Shown here: positions 54,776-62,755 of the stretch, piece after piece
Numbering within the stretch: the stretch's first letter is position 1
Layout: every line of letters begins with the position of its first letter
From: Mycolicibacter virginiensis
Lineage (GTDB): Bacteria > Actinomycetota > Actinomycetes > Mycobacteriales > Mycobacteriaceae
Assembly: GCF_022374935.2 (NCBI RefSeq)
Contig: NZ_CP092430.2
Span: 4,836,001 to 4,900,000 of the forward strand
Length of the DNA: 64,000 bases
Direction of reading: 5' to 3'
The notes under the pieces: generated by a model
What the model saw: only the letters and a program-made list of their open reading frames with translations
Database searches by the model: none
What the model was told of the DNA's origin: nothing
Translations under genes and position numbers: made by a program

Positions 54776-56422
54776 TCAGACTGCCAGCGGTCGGGGCCTG
54801 TAGGCGAATGCGTCGGACGGGACGGGCACCCCGCAGGAGCGCGCCGCACTGGCGCGGGTCACGTGGGCGGCACCTTCAAGCAAGTTAAGGGCGACCTGGA
54901 CGGCCTGGCGATTCTCGCACGCCTCCAGGTGGCTGCCCGCAACCCAGCTGTTGAACGCGCCCATGGCCGGGCCGCACCAGATCTGGTAATCCAGCACTCG
55001 CTCGGGAATCCCGCTGATGGCCCACCGGCTCGACTGCCCCAGATACCAGCGGAAGACCAGTGCCATCTGGTATTTCGGGTCCCTGGAGGCGAGTTCGAGG
55101 ACCGCCGGGTCACGCAGTTGCCAGTACCGCTGAGTGTCCGCCCATACCTCGGCGACGGAGGTGCCCAGGATCTTCTCCAGCTCGGGGCCGTGCTTGGCGA
55201 CCACGCTGGCCAGGTCAGGGTTGCCCGCGTACCACTCGTAGAGCTTCTTGCCGCGCGGGGCGAACATCGTTCCCCGTTTGAGTACCTGCAGGTTGACGCC
55301 CATTTCGAACATGTCCGAGGCGGGGGCCATCATGACGTCCGCGATGCCGGCCTTGGCGAGCATGGCGCGCCCGGGCGCTGAAAGGCCCGACTCCACGCAG
55401 GCCTGGTTGACGGTCCCGGTCAGCACGTAGGCCGCGCCCATCGCGAAGGCGCCGGCGACGGCCTGCGGTGCGCCCAGGCCGCCCGCAGCACCCACCCGCA
55501 CCCGGCAGTTCAGCTGGTGCTGCTGGGCCAGCGAGTCGCGCAGCATGACGATCTCGGAGAAAAGCGCCGGCAGCGGGCGGTTGTCGGTATGCCCGCCGCT
55601 GTCGGATTCGACGGTGATGTCCTCGGCCACCGGAACATACCGAGACAGGTCGGCTTCGCGCTGGGTCAGCTTTCCGGCCGCTACCAATGCGGACACCAGC
55701 GCCGCCGGCGCCGGCTCCATGAACATGCGCGCCACCTCGGGCCGCGACACCTTGGCCATCACGTGGTTGCGGCGCACGATGTTGCCGGCCGGATCGGTGT
55801 CCAGTCCCGACAGTGCGTAGTGCACCACCGCGGGGGTCAGCTTCATGAATGCCGACGCCTCGACGACGGGAACGCCGCGCGCGATGAAGAGTTCGGCGAC
55901 GCGTGTCTCCAGGGAGGCCTCGTTGGGCGAGTGGATCAGGTTGGCTCCCCAGGCGAGACCGGGCCGGCCGGCCAAAGCCGCCTGAATCTCGGCCAGCCCC
56001 CGCTCCACCGCCTCGTAGGAGAGCCCGCCCGCACCGAAGAAGCCCATCATTCCGGCCTCGGCCATCGCGATGACCAGCGCCGGCGTCGCGATGCCGTTGG
56101 CCATCGCACCGGTGACATAGGGGAAGCGGACGCCGTGCGCCTCACAGAATTCGCGGTCTCCCAGCCACTCGGGGTAGATCGCGGGCAGGGTTCCTTCCAG
56201 GGCGAACTCCGATTCCCCGGCCCCGACCAACTCACCGCCCCGGGCCAGGCCAAGCATCCCGGTGGCCGTTTCGCGCACCACGTGCAGGGGGGTGCGTACG
56301 TCGCCGATGATATCGGCGATGTCCTGCGGGGCGAACGCGGCGGACGCGGCGATGGGGCGCCAACCCAGGCCCAAGCTCGCGCCGGTCTGCTGATCCAGTA
56401 CTACGCCAGGTCGCTCGTTCAC
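54776..56422 (-). CDS. pfaD: PfaD-family enoyl reductase (FMN, NPD-like) of PUFA-type synthase
   Basis: A 548-aa FMN-dependent trans-acting enoyl reductase. The 2-nitropropane-dioxygenase-like TIM barrel includes VTGAMANGIATPALVIAMAE, MGFFGAGGLS and the phosphate-binding VGAAGGLGAPQAVAGAFAMG (about residues 315-335). The C-terminal helical region has DPKYQMALVFRWYLGQSSRW, typical of PfaD. It reduces selected enoyl intermediates, so that unreduced ones stay as double bonds. It is first in transcription order, 258 bases ahead of the KS-AT-ACP-KR-DH gene; a second promoter in that gap is possible. Confidence 0.92.
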   Translation of the reverse strand: MNERPGVVLDQQTGASLGLGWRPIAASAAFAPQDIADIIGDVRTPLHVVRETATGMLGLARGGELVGAGESEFALEGTLPAIYPEWLGDREFCEAHGVRFPYVTGAMANGIATPALVIAMAEAGMMGFFGAGGLSYEAVERGLAEIQAALAGRPGLAWGANLIHSPNEASLETRVAELFIARGVPVVEASAFMKLTPAVVHYALSGLDTDPAGNIVRRNHVMAKVSRPEVARMFMEPAPAALVSALVAAGKLTQREADLSRYVPVAEDITVESDSGGHTDNRPLPALFSEIVMLRDSLAQQHQLNCRVRVGAAGGLGAPQAVAGAFAMGAAYVLTGTVNQACVESGLSAPGRAMLAKAGIADVMMAPASDMFEMGVNLQVLKRGTMFAPRGKKLYEWYAGNPDLASVVAKHGPELEKILGTSVAEVWADTQRYWQLRDPAVLELASRDPKYQMALVFRWYLGQSSRWAISGIPERVLDYQIWCGPAMGAFNSWVAGSHLEACENRQAVQVALNLLEGAAHVTRASAARSCGVPVPSDAFAYRPRPLAV

Positions 56423-56495
56423 AGTCGGTTCCTCTCGATCACCGGTGCTGTGAGCGCTCGCGCCGAGGGGCCCTGCGCACGAACCGGAGAAAACG

Positions 56496-56510
56496 ATGAG
56501 AGTTTCTCAT
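56496..56510. promoter_or_regulatory. Palindrome between pfaD-like and PAP2/DGK genes
   Basis: ATGAGA-GTT-TCTCAT is a perfect 6-bp inverted repeat centred in the 183-base divergent promoter region. It could be the operator of an unidentified regulator controlling both lipid operons. Confidence 0.45.
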
Positions 56511-56605
56511 GGACCGCGATGGCGGGGAGTCTCCCCACCGTCAAACGGGTATACGGCTGCCATGCGGCGCCAGCGGCGGCGCCCGTGGACGGAGGAATCG
56601 TTGCC

Positions 56606-58120
56606 GTGGGTCAACTACCGATGGCGCCCCTGCCGCGCCGACGTTCCGGGCTGCGGCAGATCACCGACGGTCTCGGCAAGCTCGACGCCGAAGTCTTCGA
56701 GGCAATCGCCCACTCGCCCAGCCGACTACTCGACACCACCATGCCAGTCCTTACCCGCGCCGCCGACCACTCCAAGCTGTGGCTGGCTCTGGCAGCCGCC
56801 ATGGCCGCGACCGGGGGCCCGGCAACTCAGCGGGGCGCCGCGCGCGGAGTGGCCAGCCTGGCACTGACCAGCTTGGTGACCAACCAAGTGATCAAACGGA
56901 TCCGACCACGCGCACGCCCCAACATCCTGCTGGTGCCCCTGCTGCGCCGCGCCCACCGGCTACCGCTGTCGAACTCGCTGCCATCCGGACACTCCGCGAG
57001 CGCGGCGGCGTTCGCCACCGGAGTGGGCCTGGAGAACCCGCTGCTGGGACTGCCCGTCGCGGGTCTGGCCGGCCTGGTCGGTCTGTCCCGCGTCGCCACC
57101 GGCGTCCACTATCCCGGGGACGTACTCGCCGGATTGGGCATCGGTGCGTCGATCGCGGTGGCCGGGGCAAGGCTAGTGCCGCCGATAGCCTCCCCGCCCA
57201 CGCCCCACACCACGGCCCTGCGTGTCCCCGCCCCCGCACGTCCCGACGGCAAGCGCGTGACGTTGGTGGTCAATCCCGAGTCCGGCGACGGGCGCTCGGC
57301 AGTGGTCGCGGCGCAGGTGCGCGAAGCACTACCGGCCATCACCATCGTCGAGGTCGGGCCCGAGGACGATCTGGCCGAATCGTTGCGCCGCGCCGCCCGT
57401 TCCGCCGAGGTGCTCGCGATCGTCGGCGGCGACGGCTCGGTCGCAACAGCCGCGCACGTGGCGGTGGAACACGACCTGCCGCTGGCGGTGTTTCCCGGCG
57501 GCACGTTGAACCACTTCGCCAAGGACATCGGCTGCGACACCACCGCAAAGACCATCCGGGCCATCGCCGACGGCAGCTTGTCGCGGGTGGACGTGGTGCG
57601 GTTCAACGACGAGACAACCATCATCAATACGGCAAGCATCGGCGCCTATCCGACGTTCGTGCGCCGCCGGGAACGGTTGCAGGGCAAGCTCGGAAAGCCC
57701 GTAGCCAGCGCGTACGCCATGCTGATGACGTTGCGTCGTGAACGGCCGGTGCGCATCTCCTACGACAACAAGATCCTGCAGACGTCGCTGTTCTTCCTCG
57801 GCAACTCGGCCTATCAGCCCGACGGCTTCGCGCCGGCCGTACGGCACCGGATGGACGACGGGTTGTTGGATGTGCGGATCCTGGAGACCGGCCGGCCGTG
57901 GTCCACGTTGCGCATCCTGGCGGCACTGCTGACCGGACGGCTGCAACGCAGTCGGCTCTACCACGAGTTGCGGGTTCCGCAGTTCCGCTTTACCGCAGTC
58001 GACGGACCGGTGCCGATCGCCCACGACGGAGAGGTCGATACCCCTTGTGCGGAGGCCGAATTCACTGCGTGCTACCGCGCATTACAGGTGTTCAGGCCCC
58101 TGCCCTCGGGCTCACGGTAG
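56606..58120 (+). CDS. PAP2 phosphatase / diacylglycerol kinase fusion
   Basis: A bifunctional 504-aa protein. The N-terminal PAP2 (type 2 phosphatidate phosphatase) domain, about residues 15-185, has KRIRPRARP, LPSGHSASAAAF and SRVATGVHYPGDVLAG, the three catalytic motifs, among hydrophobic helices. The C-terminal diacylglycerol/lipid kinase domain (about 210-500) has NPESGDGRS and the GGDGSVATAAH nucleotide motif. GTG 56606 follows GGAGGA; ATG 56621 is an alternative. The two activities interconvert a phosphorylated lipid and its dephosphorylated form. It is divergent from the PUFA-synthase-like operon, suggesting a role in handling its product. Confidence 0.87.
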   Translation: MGQLPMAPLPRRRSGLRQITDGLGKLDAEVFEAIAHSPSRLLDTTMPVLTRAADHSKLWLALAAAMAATGGPATQRGAARGVASLALTSLVTNQVIKRIRPRARPNILLVPLLRRAHRLPLSNSLPSGHSASAAAFATGVGLENPLLGLPVAGLAGLVGLSRVATGVHYPGDVLAGLGIGASIAVAGARLVPPIASPPTPHTTALRVPAPARPDGKRVTLVVNPESGDGRSAVVAAQVREALPAITIVEVGPEDDLAESLRRAARSAEVLAIVGGDGSVATAAHVAVEHDLPLAVFPGGTLNHFAKDIGCDTTAKTIRAIADGSLSRVDVVRFNDETTIINTASIGAYPTFVRRRERLQGKLGKPVASAYAMLMTLRRERPVRISYDNKILQTSLFFLGNSAYQPDGFAPAVRHRMDDGLLDVRILETGRPWSTLRILAALLTGRLQRSRLYHELRVPQFRFTAVDGPVPIAHDGEVDTPCAEAEFTACYRALQVFRPLPSGSR

Positions 58121-58132
58121 CGACGTGGCCGG

Positions 58133-59512
58133 TCATCTCGGCGGACGCAGAACTTTCATCGCGGCCCGTAGCACCGGCGCGGGGATGCGGTCTTGCATCG
58201 CAAGCGCGCCGGCGGCGGCCCTGGTACGCAGCGGTGTGCCACGACCGAACATCCGGTTCAGCGGTCCACCGGACGGCTCGATCTCGACGTGCAGCGGCGG
58301 GGTACCGACCGCGGCGCCCAGAGCCTGCGCGATCACCATCCGCTGAATCTCGCTGGTGCCTTCGAAGATGGTGTACAGCTTGGCGTCTCGATACCACTTC
58401 TCCACCGGATGGTCGGTGATGTATCCCCAGCCGCCCAGGGTCTGCACGGCCCGCTCGGTGACCCGCACTGCGACTTCGCTGGCGGCCAGCTTGGCCATCG
58501 ATCCCTCGCCGCGACTGAATCCGATCCCGTTGGCCGCCATCCAGGAGGCCCGCCAGGTCAGCAGCCGCGCTGCGTCGATCGCGGTGGCCAGCTCCGCCAA
58601 CGGGAACGCAATGCCCTGGTTGTCGATGATCGGACCGCCGAATGCCTCCCGCCGGGTGGCGTAATCGGTCGCATATTCCAGTGCGGCACGGGCGATGCCG
58701 ATTGCCTGCGCGGCGACCATCGGCCGGGTCTGCTCGAAGGTCCCCAAGGTCGCGGAGCCGGATATTGGTGCACCGGCGAGCATTTCGCGGGCCTTGGCGA
58801 GTTTGTGCTCGAGTTTGTCCGGCCCACCAAGCAGGTTCTCGGACGGGATGCGGACGCGCTCGAATCGCAGTTCGGCGGTGTGGGAAGCCCGGCAACCGAG
58901 CTTGTCGAGTTTGCGGACCATGTCCAGCCCGGGCGTGCCACCCGGCACGATGAACAAGGCCTGGCCGCGGTGGCCCAGTTCCGGGTCGACGACGGCGTTG
59001 ACCACATGCACATTCGCGATACCGCCGTTGCCGATCCACATCTTGTGGCCGTCGATGATCCAGTCGTCGCCGTCGCGTCGGGCGGTGGTGCGTAAGTTGC
59101 GAACATCGCTACCGCCTTCGGGCTCCGATATCGCCAGTGCTGCGAGTTTGAGATCACCTGGCGTGCCGAAGCATTCAGGCGCCCATTGCAGCATCTGTTC
59201 GGCGGTGGCGGCCTGGCCGATCGCCGAGAGGGCCAATGCCGGCATCACGATCGCCAGTCCGATTCCGGCACAGCCCCAGAACAACTCTTCCATGAACATC
59301 GGCAACGACAACCCCGTCGAATCGCCGATCAGATCGCGGTAGAACAGTGGGCTGTAGAAGCCCTGCGCGGCAGCCTCTTCGAGCACCGGCCACGGGAAGT
59401 CTTGCCGCTGGTCATAGTCGAGTGCGACCGGCCGAATGACCGATTCGGCGAACTGATGAGCCCGGCGGGCCAGGTCATGCTGTGCCGTGGTCGGCGTGAG
59501 GTCGAAGGCCAT
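58133..59512 (-). CDS. Acyl-CoA dehydrogenase (FadE type)
   Basis: A 459-aa flavoprotein that makes 2-enoyl-CoA. The conserved LAALAISEPEGGSDVRNL region (about residues 120-137) and the C-terminal YTIFEGTSEIQRMVIAQALG with the catalytic Glu of the FEG motif are both present. A roughly 60-residue extension follows the usual end. ATG 59512. It is convergent with the PAP2/DGK gene (12-base gap). Unlike the two FadE proteins at 24.8-27.1 kb it has the standard base and needs no partner. Confidence 0.9.
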   Translation of the reverse strand: MAFDLTPTTAQHDLARRAHQFAESVIRPVALDYDQRQDFPWPVLEEAAAQGFYSPLFYRDLIGDSTGLSLPMFMEELFWGCAGIGLAIVMPALALSAIGQAATAEQMLQWAPECFGTPGDLKLAALAISEPEGGSDVRNLRTTARRDGDDWIIDGHKMWIGNGGIANVHVVNAVVDPELGHRGQALFIVPGGTPGLDMVRKLDKLGCRASHTAELRFERVRIPSENLLGGPDKLEHKLAKAREMLAGAPISGSATLGTFEQTRPMVAAQAIGIARAALEYATDYATRREAFGGPIIDNQGIAFPLAELATAIDAARLLTWRASWMAANGIGFSRGEGSMAKLAASEVAVRVTERAVQTLGGWGYITDHPVEKWYRDAKLYTIFEGTSEIQRMVIAQALGAAVGTPPLHVEIEPSGGPLNRMFGRGTPLRTRAAAGALAMQDRIPAPVLRAAMKVLRPPR

Positions 59513-59598
59513 CGCAGGGTCCTTGCCGTCCTTGCGGCCCGCTGTAGCCGCCCGAACACCTGGAATTGCCGCTCCATCGCCGGGTCAAACGCCGGTGA

Positions 59599-59772
59599 TC
59601 AGCCCGCTATCGAATCGCGGGCATCGAGCACCGCCAGGTTCGCCGCCGCGCGGCCAGCGCCCCATCCGGCGCCGTAGGAGACCGCCACCGAGCGGGGCAC
59701 CGTCGCCGGGAAGAGCCGTTGGGTGAGTTCTTCAGCGGCCCGATTGTTGGCCGCCAACACGGGGAGCAGTCG
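59599..59772 (-). pseudogene. Possible gene remnant (C-terminal fragment)
   Basis: The reading frame ending at 59599 encodes a coherent C-terminal piece, NRAAEELTQRLFPATVPRS then VSYGAGWGAGRAAANLAVLD, which looks like the end of a mycobacterial DUF2786-type protein. No matching start or upstream domain is visible; the frame upstream is low-complexity Arg/Pro sequence. It lies in the 327-base gap between the acyl-CoA dehydrogenase and the VapC-like gene. The rest of this gap holds nothing I recognise. Confidence 0.3.
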
Positions 59773-59839
59773 GCCGTCACGCTTGGCCCCGCAGTCTGCC
59801 GAAGGCGTCCGACACATTCCCTCAGGTGCGCTGCGGTGG

Positions 59840-60262
59840 TCAGTCGACGAACTGGTAGTGCACCCCGAGTGCGCGATAGGTGCGCTCCGCCCGACGATCC
59901 CGGGTGAGCAGCATGCGCCGGTTCGTCTGGGCGGCCTGACCGACAAGCGCGTCGTAGACCGACCCGCCGACGATGCCGAGCCCGGCGAGCCGCCGGAAAA
60001 GTCCACCGGTCGCAGGGGTGTCGAGCCAACACTCGACCGGGAAGGCGGTCGCCAGTACCTCGGCTGCTTGGGTTGCGCTCAAGCGCAGCGGGATGGGGAG
60101 GCGGGTGAGCACCGAGAACGTCTCGAACGCCGCGTGGCCCGCGAGCGCAGGGCGATGTTGCAGCAGGGCTCGGCGGCAGACGGAGTGTGCTTCGTGGGTC
60201 GAATCAAGAGCCGCGACGGCAACGCTGGTGTCGCATGCCCACAGGTCAGCGCTGGACGTCAT
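59840..60262 (-). CDS. vapC: VapC-like PIN-domain ribonuclease toxin
   Basis: A 140-aa PIN-domain protein, probable RNase toxin of a type II toxin-antitoxin pair. The early acidic residue is in ACDTSVAVAALD (Asp near residue 10), the middle part has AFETFSVLTRLP with the conserved Glu, and the late SVYDALVGQAA and LTRDRRAERTY carry further acidic residues. The start at ATG 60262 gives a 17-base overlap with the antitoxin gene; the longer frame to 60301 lies inside it. Activity is inferred. Confidence 0.85.
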   Translation of the reverse strand: MTSSADLWACDTSVAVAALDSTHEAHSVCRRALLQHRPALAGHAAFETFSVLTRLPIPLRLSATQAAEVLATAFPVECWLDTPATGGLFRRLAGLGIVGGSVYDALVGQAAQTNRRMLLTRDRRAERTYRALGVHYQFVD

Positions 60263-60491
60263 CGCGAAGCCGGCGCACATCGGCGTCGGTGAGTACCGCA
60301 CCCTCTACCGGGCCGAGGAGCGGGAGTCCGTCGCGGGTCTCGATCGAGCGGGCACTCTGCTGGACCGGCTCGATGCGGAGACCGGTCCCGTCCGGGATCA
60401 GTTCAAGCGGTGTGTCGGGCGTGATGCCGAGCGCCTTGCGCAGCGCCTTCGGGATGACCAACCTTCCCAGTCGGTCCACCGACACATTCAT
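60246..60491 (-). CDS. vapB: VapB-like AbrB-fold antitoxin
   Basis: An 81-aa protein with an N-terminal swapped-hairpin AbrB/MazE DNA-binding domain (VSVDRLGRLVIPKALRKALG) and an acidic C-terminus (VLTDADVRRLRDDVQR) that would block the toxin. It precedes and overlaps the VapC-like gene. Such pairs autoregulate. The upstream stretch TTTACCATCTAATTGGCAAA is AT-rich and probably carries the promoter/operator. Confidence 0.85.
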   Translation of the reverse strand: MNVSVDRLGRLVIPKALRKALGITPDTPLELIPDGTGLRIEPVQQSARSIETRDGLPLLGPVEGAVLTDADVRRLRDDVQR

Positions 60492-60588
60492 GGCATCAAT
60501 TTACCATCTAATTGGCAAACTCCTGGCGGTCTGCGCCTCAACTGGTGAACCAGTACTCCGGCGGCGCGGCCGGCTCCGTCCCCGTGAT

Positions 60589-61074
60589 TCAGGAGGCGAT
60601 CAGGGTGTCGATCTGGTTCAGCGCCGAGGTGGAACCTTCGACGACACCCATGTCCAACACCTTCTGCAGGTCTGCGGCGGAAGTGAACGTGCTCGTGTAC
60701 GTCGCGCGGGTTCCACCGTCGTGCTCGATGAAGGTGTAGACGTTCCTGGAGGTCGGCATGCCGGGATCGGGGTTGAAGTCCAGATCGGCGAAGCCGTCGT
60801 CGAAGGTGAAGCTCCGCGGCTCGTCGACGGCGATGATCTGCCAGTATCCTGCGTACTTCTCACCGTCGGGACCGGTCATGAAGTAGTTCGTGCGTCCGCC
60901 GGGGGTGAGGTCGTGGTCGACCACGGTCGCGGGGAATGTCGGTGGCCCCCAGACCTTTTCCAGCTGGCGTGGGTCAGCGTAGATCTGCCAGATTCGTTGC
61001 ACCGGAGCAGCGAAGTCGGCGGTGATGGTCAAGGTCAAGGCGTCGATGTCGTGTTGTACGTCGATCACAGGCAT
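60589..61074 (-). CDS. SRPBCC/AHSA1 family protein
   Basis: A 161-aa protein of the Aha1/START-like fold: LTLTITADFAAPVQRIWQIY, FPATVVDHDLTPGGR and a C-terminal helix DLQKVLDMGVVEGSTSALNQ. ATG 61074 follows AGGAGG; the longer frame overlaps the ArsR gene. It pairs with the ArsR-family regulator 11 bases upstream, a widespread two-gene unit of unknown physiological role in actinobacteria. Confidence 0.87.
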   Translation of the reverse strand: MPVIDVQHDIDALTLTITADFAAPVQRIWQIYADPRQLEKVWGPPTFPATVVDHDLTPGGRTNYFMTGPDGEKYAGYWQIIAVDEPRSFTFDDGFADLDFNPDPGMPTSRNVYTFIEHDGGTRATYTSTFTSAADLQKVLDMGVVEGSTSALNQIDTLIAS

Positions 61075-61085
61075 GGTGCGGCCTC

Positions 61086-61418
61086 CTAGGTCTCCTCGGA
61101 CGAGATGAGTTCGTCGATACGGGCGATGCGACCACGCCAAACCTGTTCCAACTCGGTGAGCATGGCCGCCACCGACCGCACCGCGGCGACGTCACCGCGG
61201 GCCAACTGCTCGCGGCCGCTGCGGCGCTTGGTGAGCAGGCCGGACTTCTCCAAGACGGCGACGTGCTTCTGCACCGCGGCGAAGCTCATCTGGTACTTCA
61301 CCGCAAGGTCGGAGACCGAGTGCTCGCCGGCCAGCACCCGGCGCATGATGTCGCGTCGTGTGCGGTCGGCAAGTGCGTGGAACAGGGCGTCCACCCGGTC
61401 GTCGTCGAGCGTGATCAC
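61086..61418 (-). CDS. ArsR family transcriptional regulator
   Basis: A winged-helix repressor of 110 aa. HALADRTRRDIMRRVL, then DLAVKYQMSFAAVQKHVAVL (recognition helix) and SGLLTKRRSGREQ (wing). No metal-binding cysteines are present, so it is of the non-metal SdpR-like type. GTG 61418 is preferred: TACGAT sits at -12 to -7, the leaderless pattern, and the alternative TTG 61433 lies inside the palindromic operator. It is co-transcribed with the SRPBCC gene. Confidence 0.88.
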   Translation of the reverse strand: MITLDDDRVDALFHALADRTRRDIMRRVLAGEHSVSDLAVKYQMSFAAVQKHVAVLEKSGLLTKRRSGREQLARGDVAAVRSVAAMLTELEQVWRGRIARIDELISSEET

Positions 61419-61427
61419 CCGATAATC

Positions 61428-61447
61428 GTACAACCGATTGGTTGTAC
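61428..61447. promoter_or_regulatory. Perfect palindromic ArsR operator
   Basis: GTACAACC (61428-61435) and GGTTGTAC (61440-61447) form a perfect 8-bp inverted repeat with spacer GATT. It overlaps the -10 box of the ArsR-SRPBCC operon, so binding would block transcription directly. Confidence 0.8.
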
Positions 61448-61482
61448 ATTGTCAAGGGGAGAGCCGGCGAAGCCGGCTTGGA

Positions 61483-62466
61483 TCAGACCGCCGGGAACCA
61501 GTAGTCGAGGGTGTCCTCGACGCCGCCCCAGTCGATGCCCATCCAATCGGTGAAGAACTCCTCGATCTTGCCGAAAGCGTTGTAGATCATCTCCACGATC
61601 GAGTTGACCAGTCCCACGAACACCCCACTCTCGATCAACCCGCCGCTAGTCAGCGCACTGATCCAGGTGCTGAACTGGTCGATGTCACCGGAGAGGTCGA
61701 TGTTGGTGATCAACCCGTCGGTACTGAAGGTGTGGTTGGCGACCTCTTCCGGCGTGAGGCCCATGTACATGACGTGCTCCCAGAGCAATCCGAGCATGGA
61801 GTTCGACGTGTAGTCGGCAACGGGGTCACCGGGGAACTCGTAGATGGTGGTGGTGAAGGCGTCGTTGGGGGTATGGAAGCCGTTCAGCAGTGGGTAAAGG
61901 TCGGAGGTGTTGGTGGCACCGGAGGGATCCGACCACACGCCGGTCGTACTGGACGGATCACCGATGAAAACGAAGTGCAACGCCCCCGACGGGATGACAC
62001 CCTCATGGGCCAATTGGGCCATCGCGATCGAGCCGGCGGTGGCGCCCTGCGAGTAGCCGAAGACCCACAGTGGGTGCTCTTCGTCGTAGGCGCCGGGGTT
62101 GGCGGCAAATTCGGCCTCCACAGCCTGGACGATCAGTGCCGCCCCGGCGAAACTGCTGTGCCCCTGCAGGATGAGTTGCGGGGTGGTCAGCACCTGCAGC
62201 GCAGAATCGCAGCCGGCGGAGCCGATCACGCACACGCTCGCGTCGTCGCCGGCGTCGAAGCCCAGCGGCTGCAGGAACAGATCGGCCGCGGTGTGCGCGA
62301 AGGCCGCCGACGGCGTGGTCAACATGGTCCCGCCCACGAAGATCGCGGTGTCCGCCAGCAGGGCTACTTGGCGCGCGTGCGCCGTTTGGACGACCGGGGT
62401 TCCGGCGACGCCGGCCGCGATCACGCTTGCGGCAGCAAGCGGCGCGAAAACCTTGGTTGCGTTCAT
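61483..62466 (-). CDS. Secreted PE-PPE-domain serine hydrolase
   Basis: A 327-aa exported alpha/beta hydrolase. The signal peptide MNATKVFAPLAAASVIAAGV (cleavage near the AHA at residue 31) is followed by the PE-PPE domain: AIFVGGTMLTTPSAAFAHTA, the nucleophile motif GYSQG, and HVMYMGLTPEEVANH late in the domain with the probable catalytic His. It has no PE or PPE N-terminal domain. The C-terminus, EEFFTDWMGIDWGGVEDTLD, is shared with its neighbours. Esterase or lipase activity is expected from the family. Confidence 0.87.
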   Translation of the reverse strand: MNATKVFAPLAAASVIAAGVAGTPVVQTAHARQVALLADTAIFVGGTMLTTPSAAFAHTAADLFLQPLGFDAGDDASVCVIGSAGCDSALQVLTTPQLILQGHSSFAGAALIVQAVEAEFAANPGAYDEEHPLWVFGYSQGATAGSIAMAQLAHEGVIPSGALHFVFIGDPSSTTGVWSDPSGATNTSDLYPLLNGFHTPNDAFTTTIYEFPGDPVADYTSNSMLGLLWEHVMYMGLTPEEVANHTFSTDGLITNIDLSGDIDQFSTWISALTSGGLIESGVFVGLVNSIVEMIYNAFGKIEEFFTDWMGIDWGGVEDTLDYWFPAV

Positions 62467-62755
62467 GCCCGAGTCTCCTAAGGCTTATGTATGAGGTAGG
62501 GAAGAAATCCTGAAGATCCTATAGTGGCACCCTCGCCGCAGACACGTCAATTGGCATACCGCTCCGGGAGAACGCCGTTGCCCAGCACGTTCGATCTGAT
62601 CCGAGAGCCGTTGACTTGCTCCGATTAACCCTGCCATGATCGCCCTCAGGTTTAGCTTTCGATTTACTCGTGTGATTTTTAGCTATGACCATCGGAGTAG
62701 GTCTGGCACGAATGATTCGGAAAGGCGGCATGCCCGTGGTGAAGGACGCCCCGCG

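Noticed and set aside
55517-56605. N-terminal extension of the PAP2/DGK gene back to 55517
   Set aside because: It is antisense to the enoyl reductase and has no recognisable domain; a good ribosome site supports GTG 56606.
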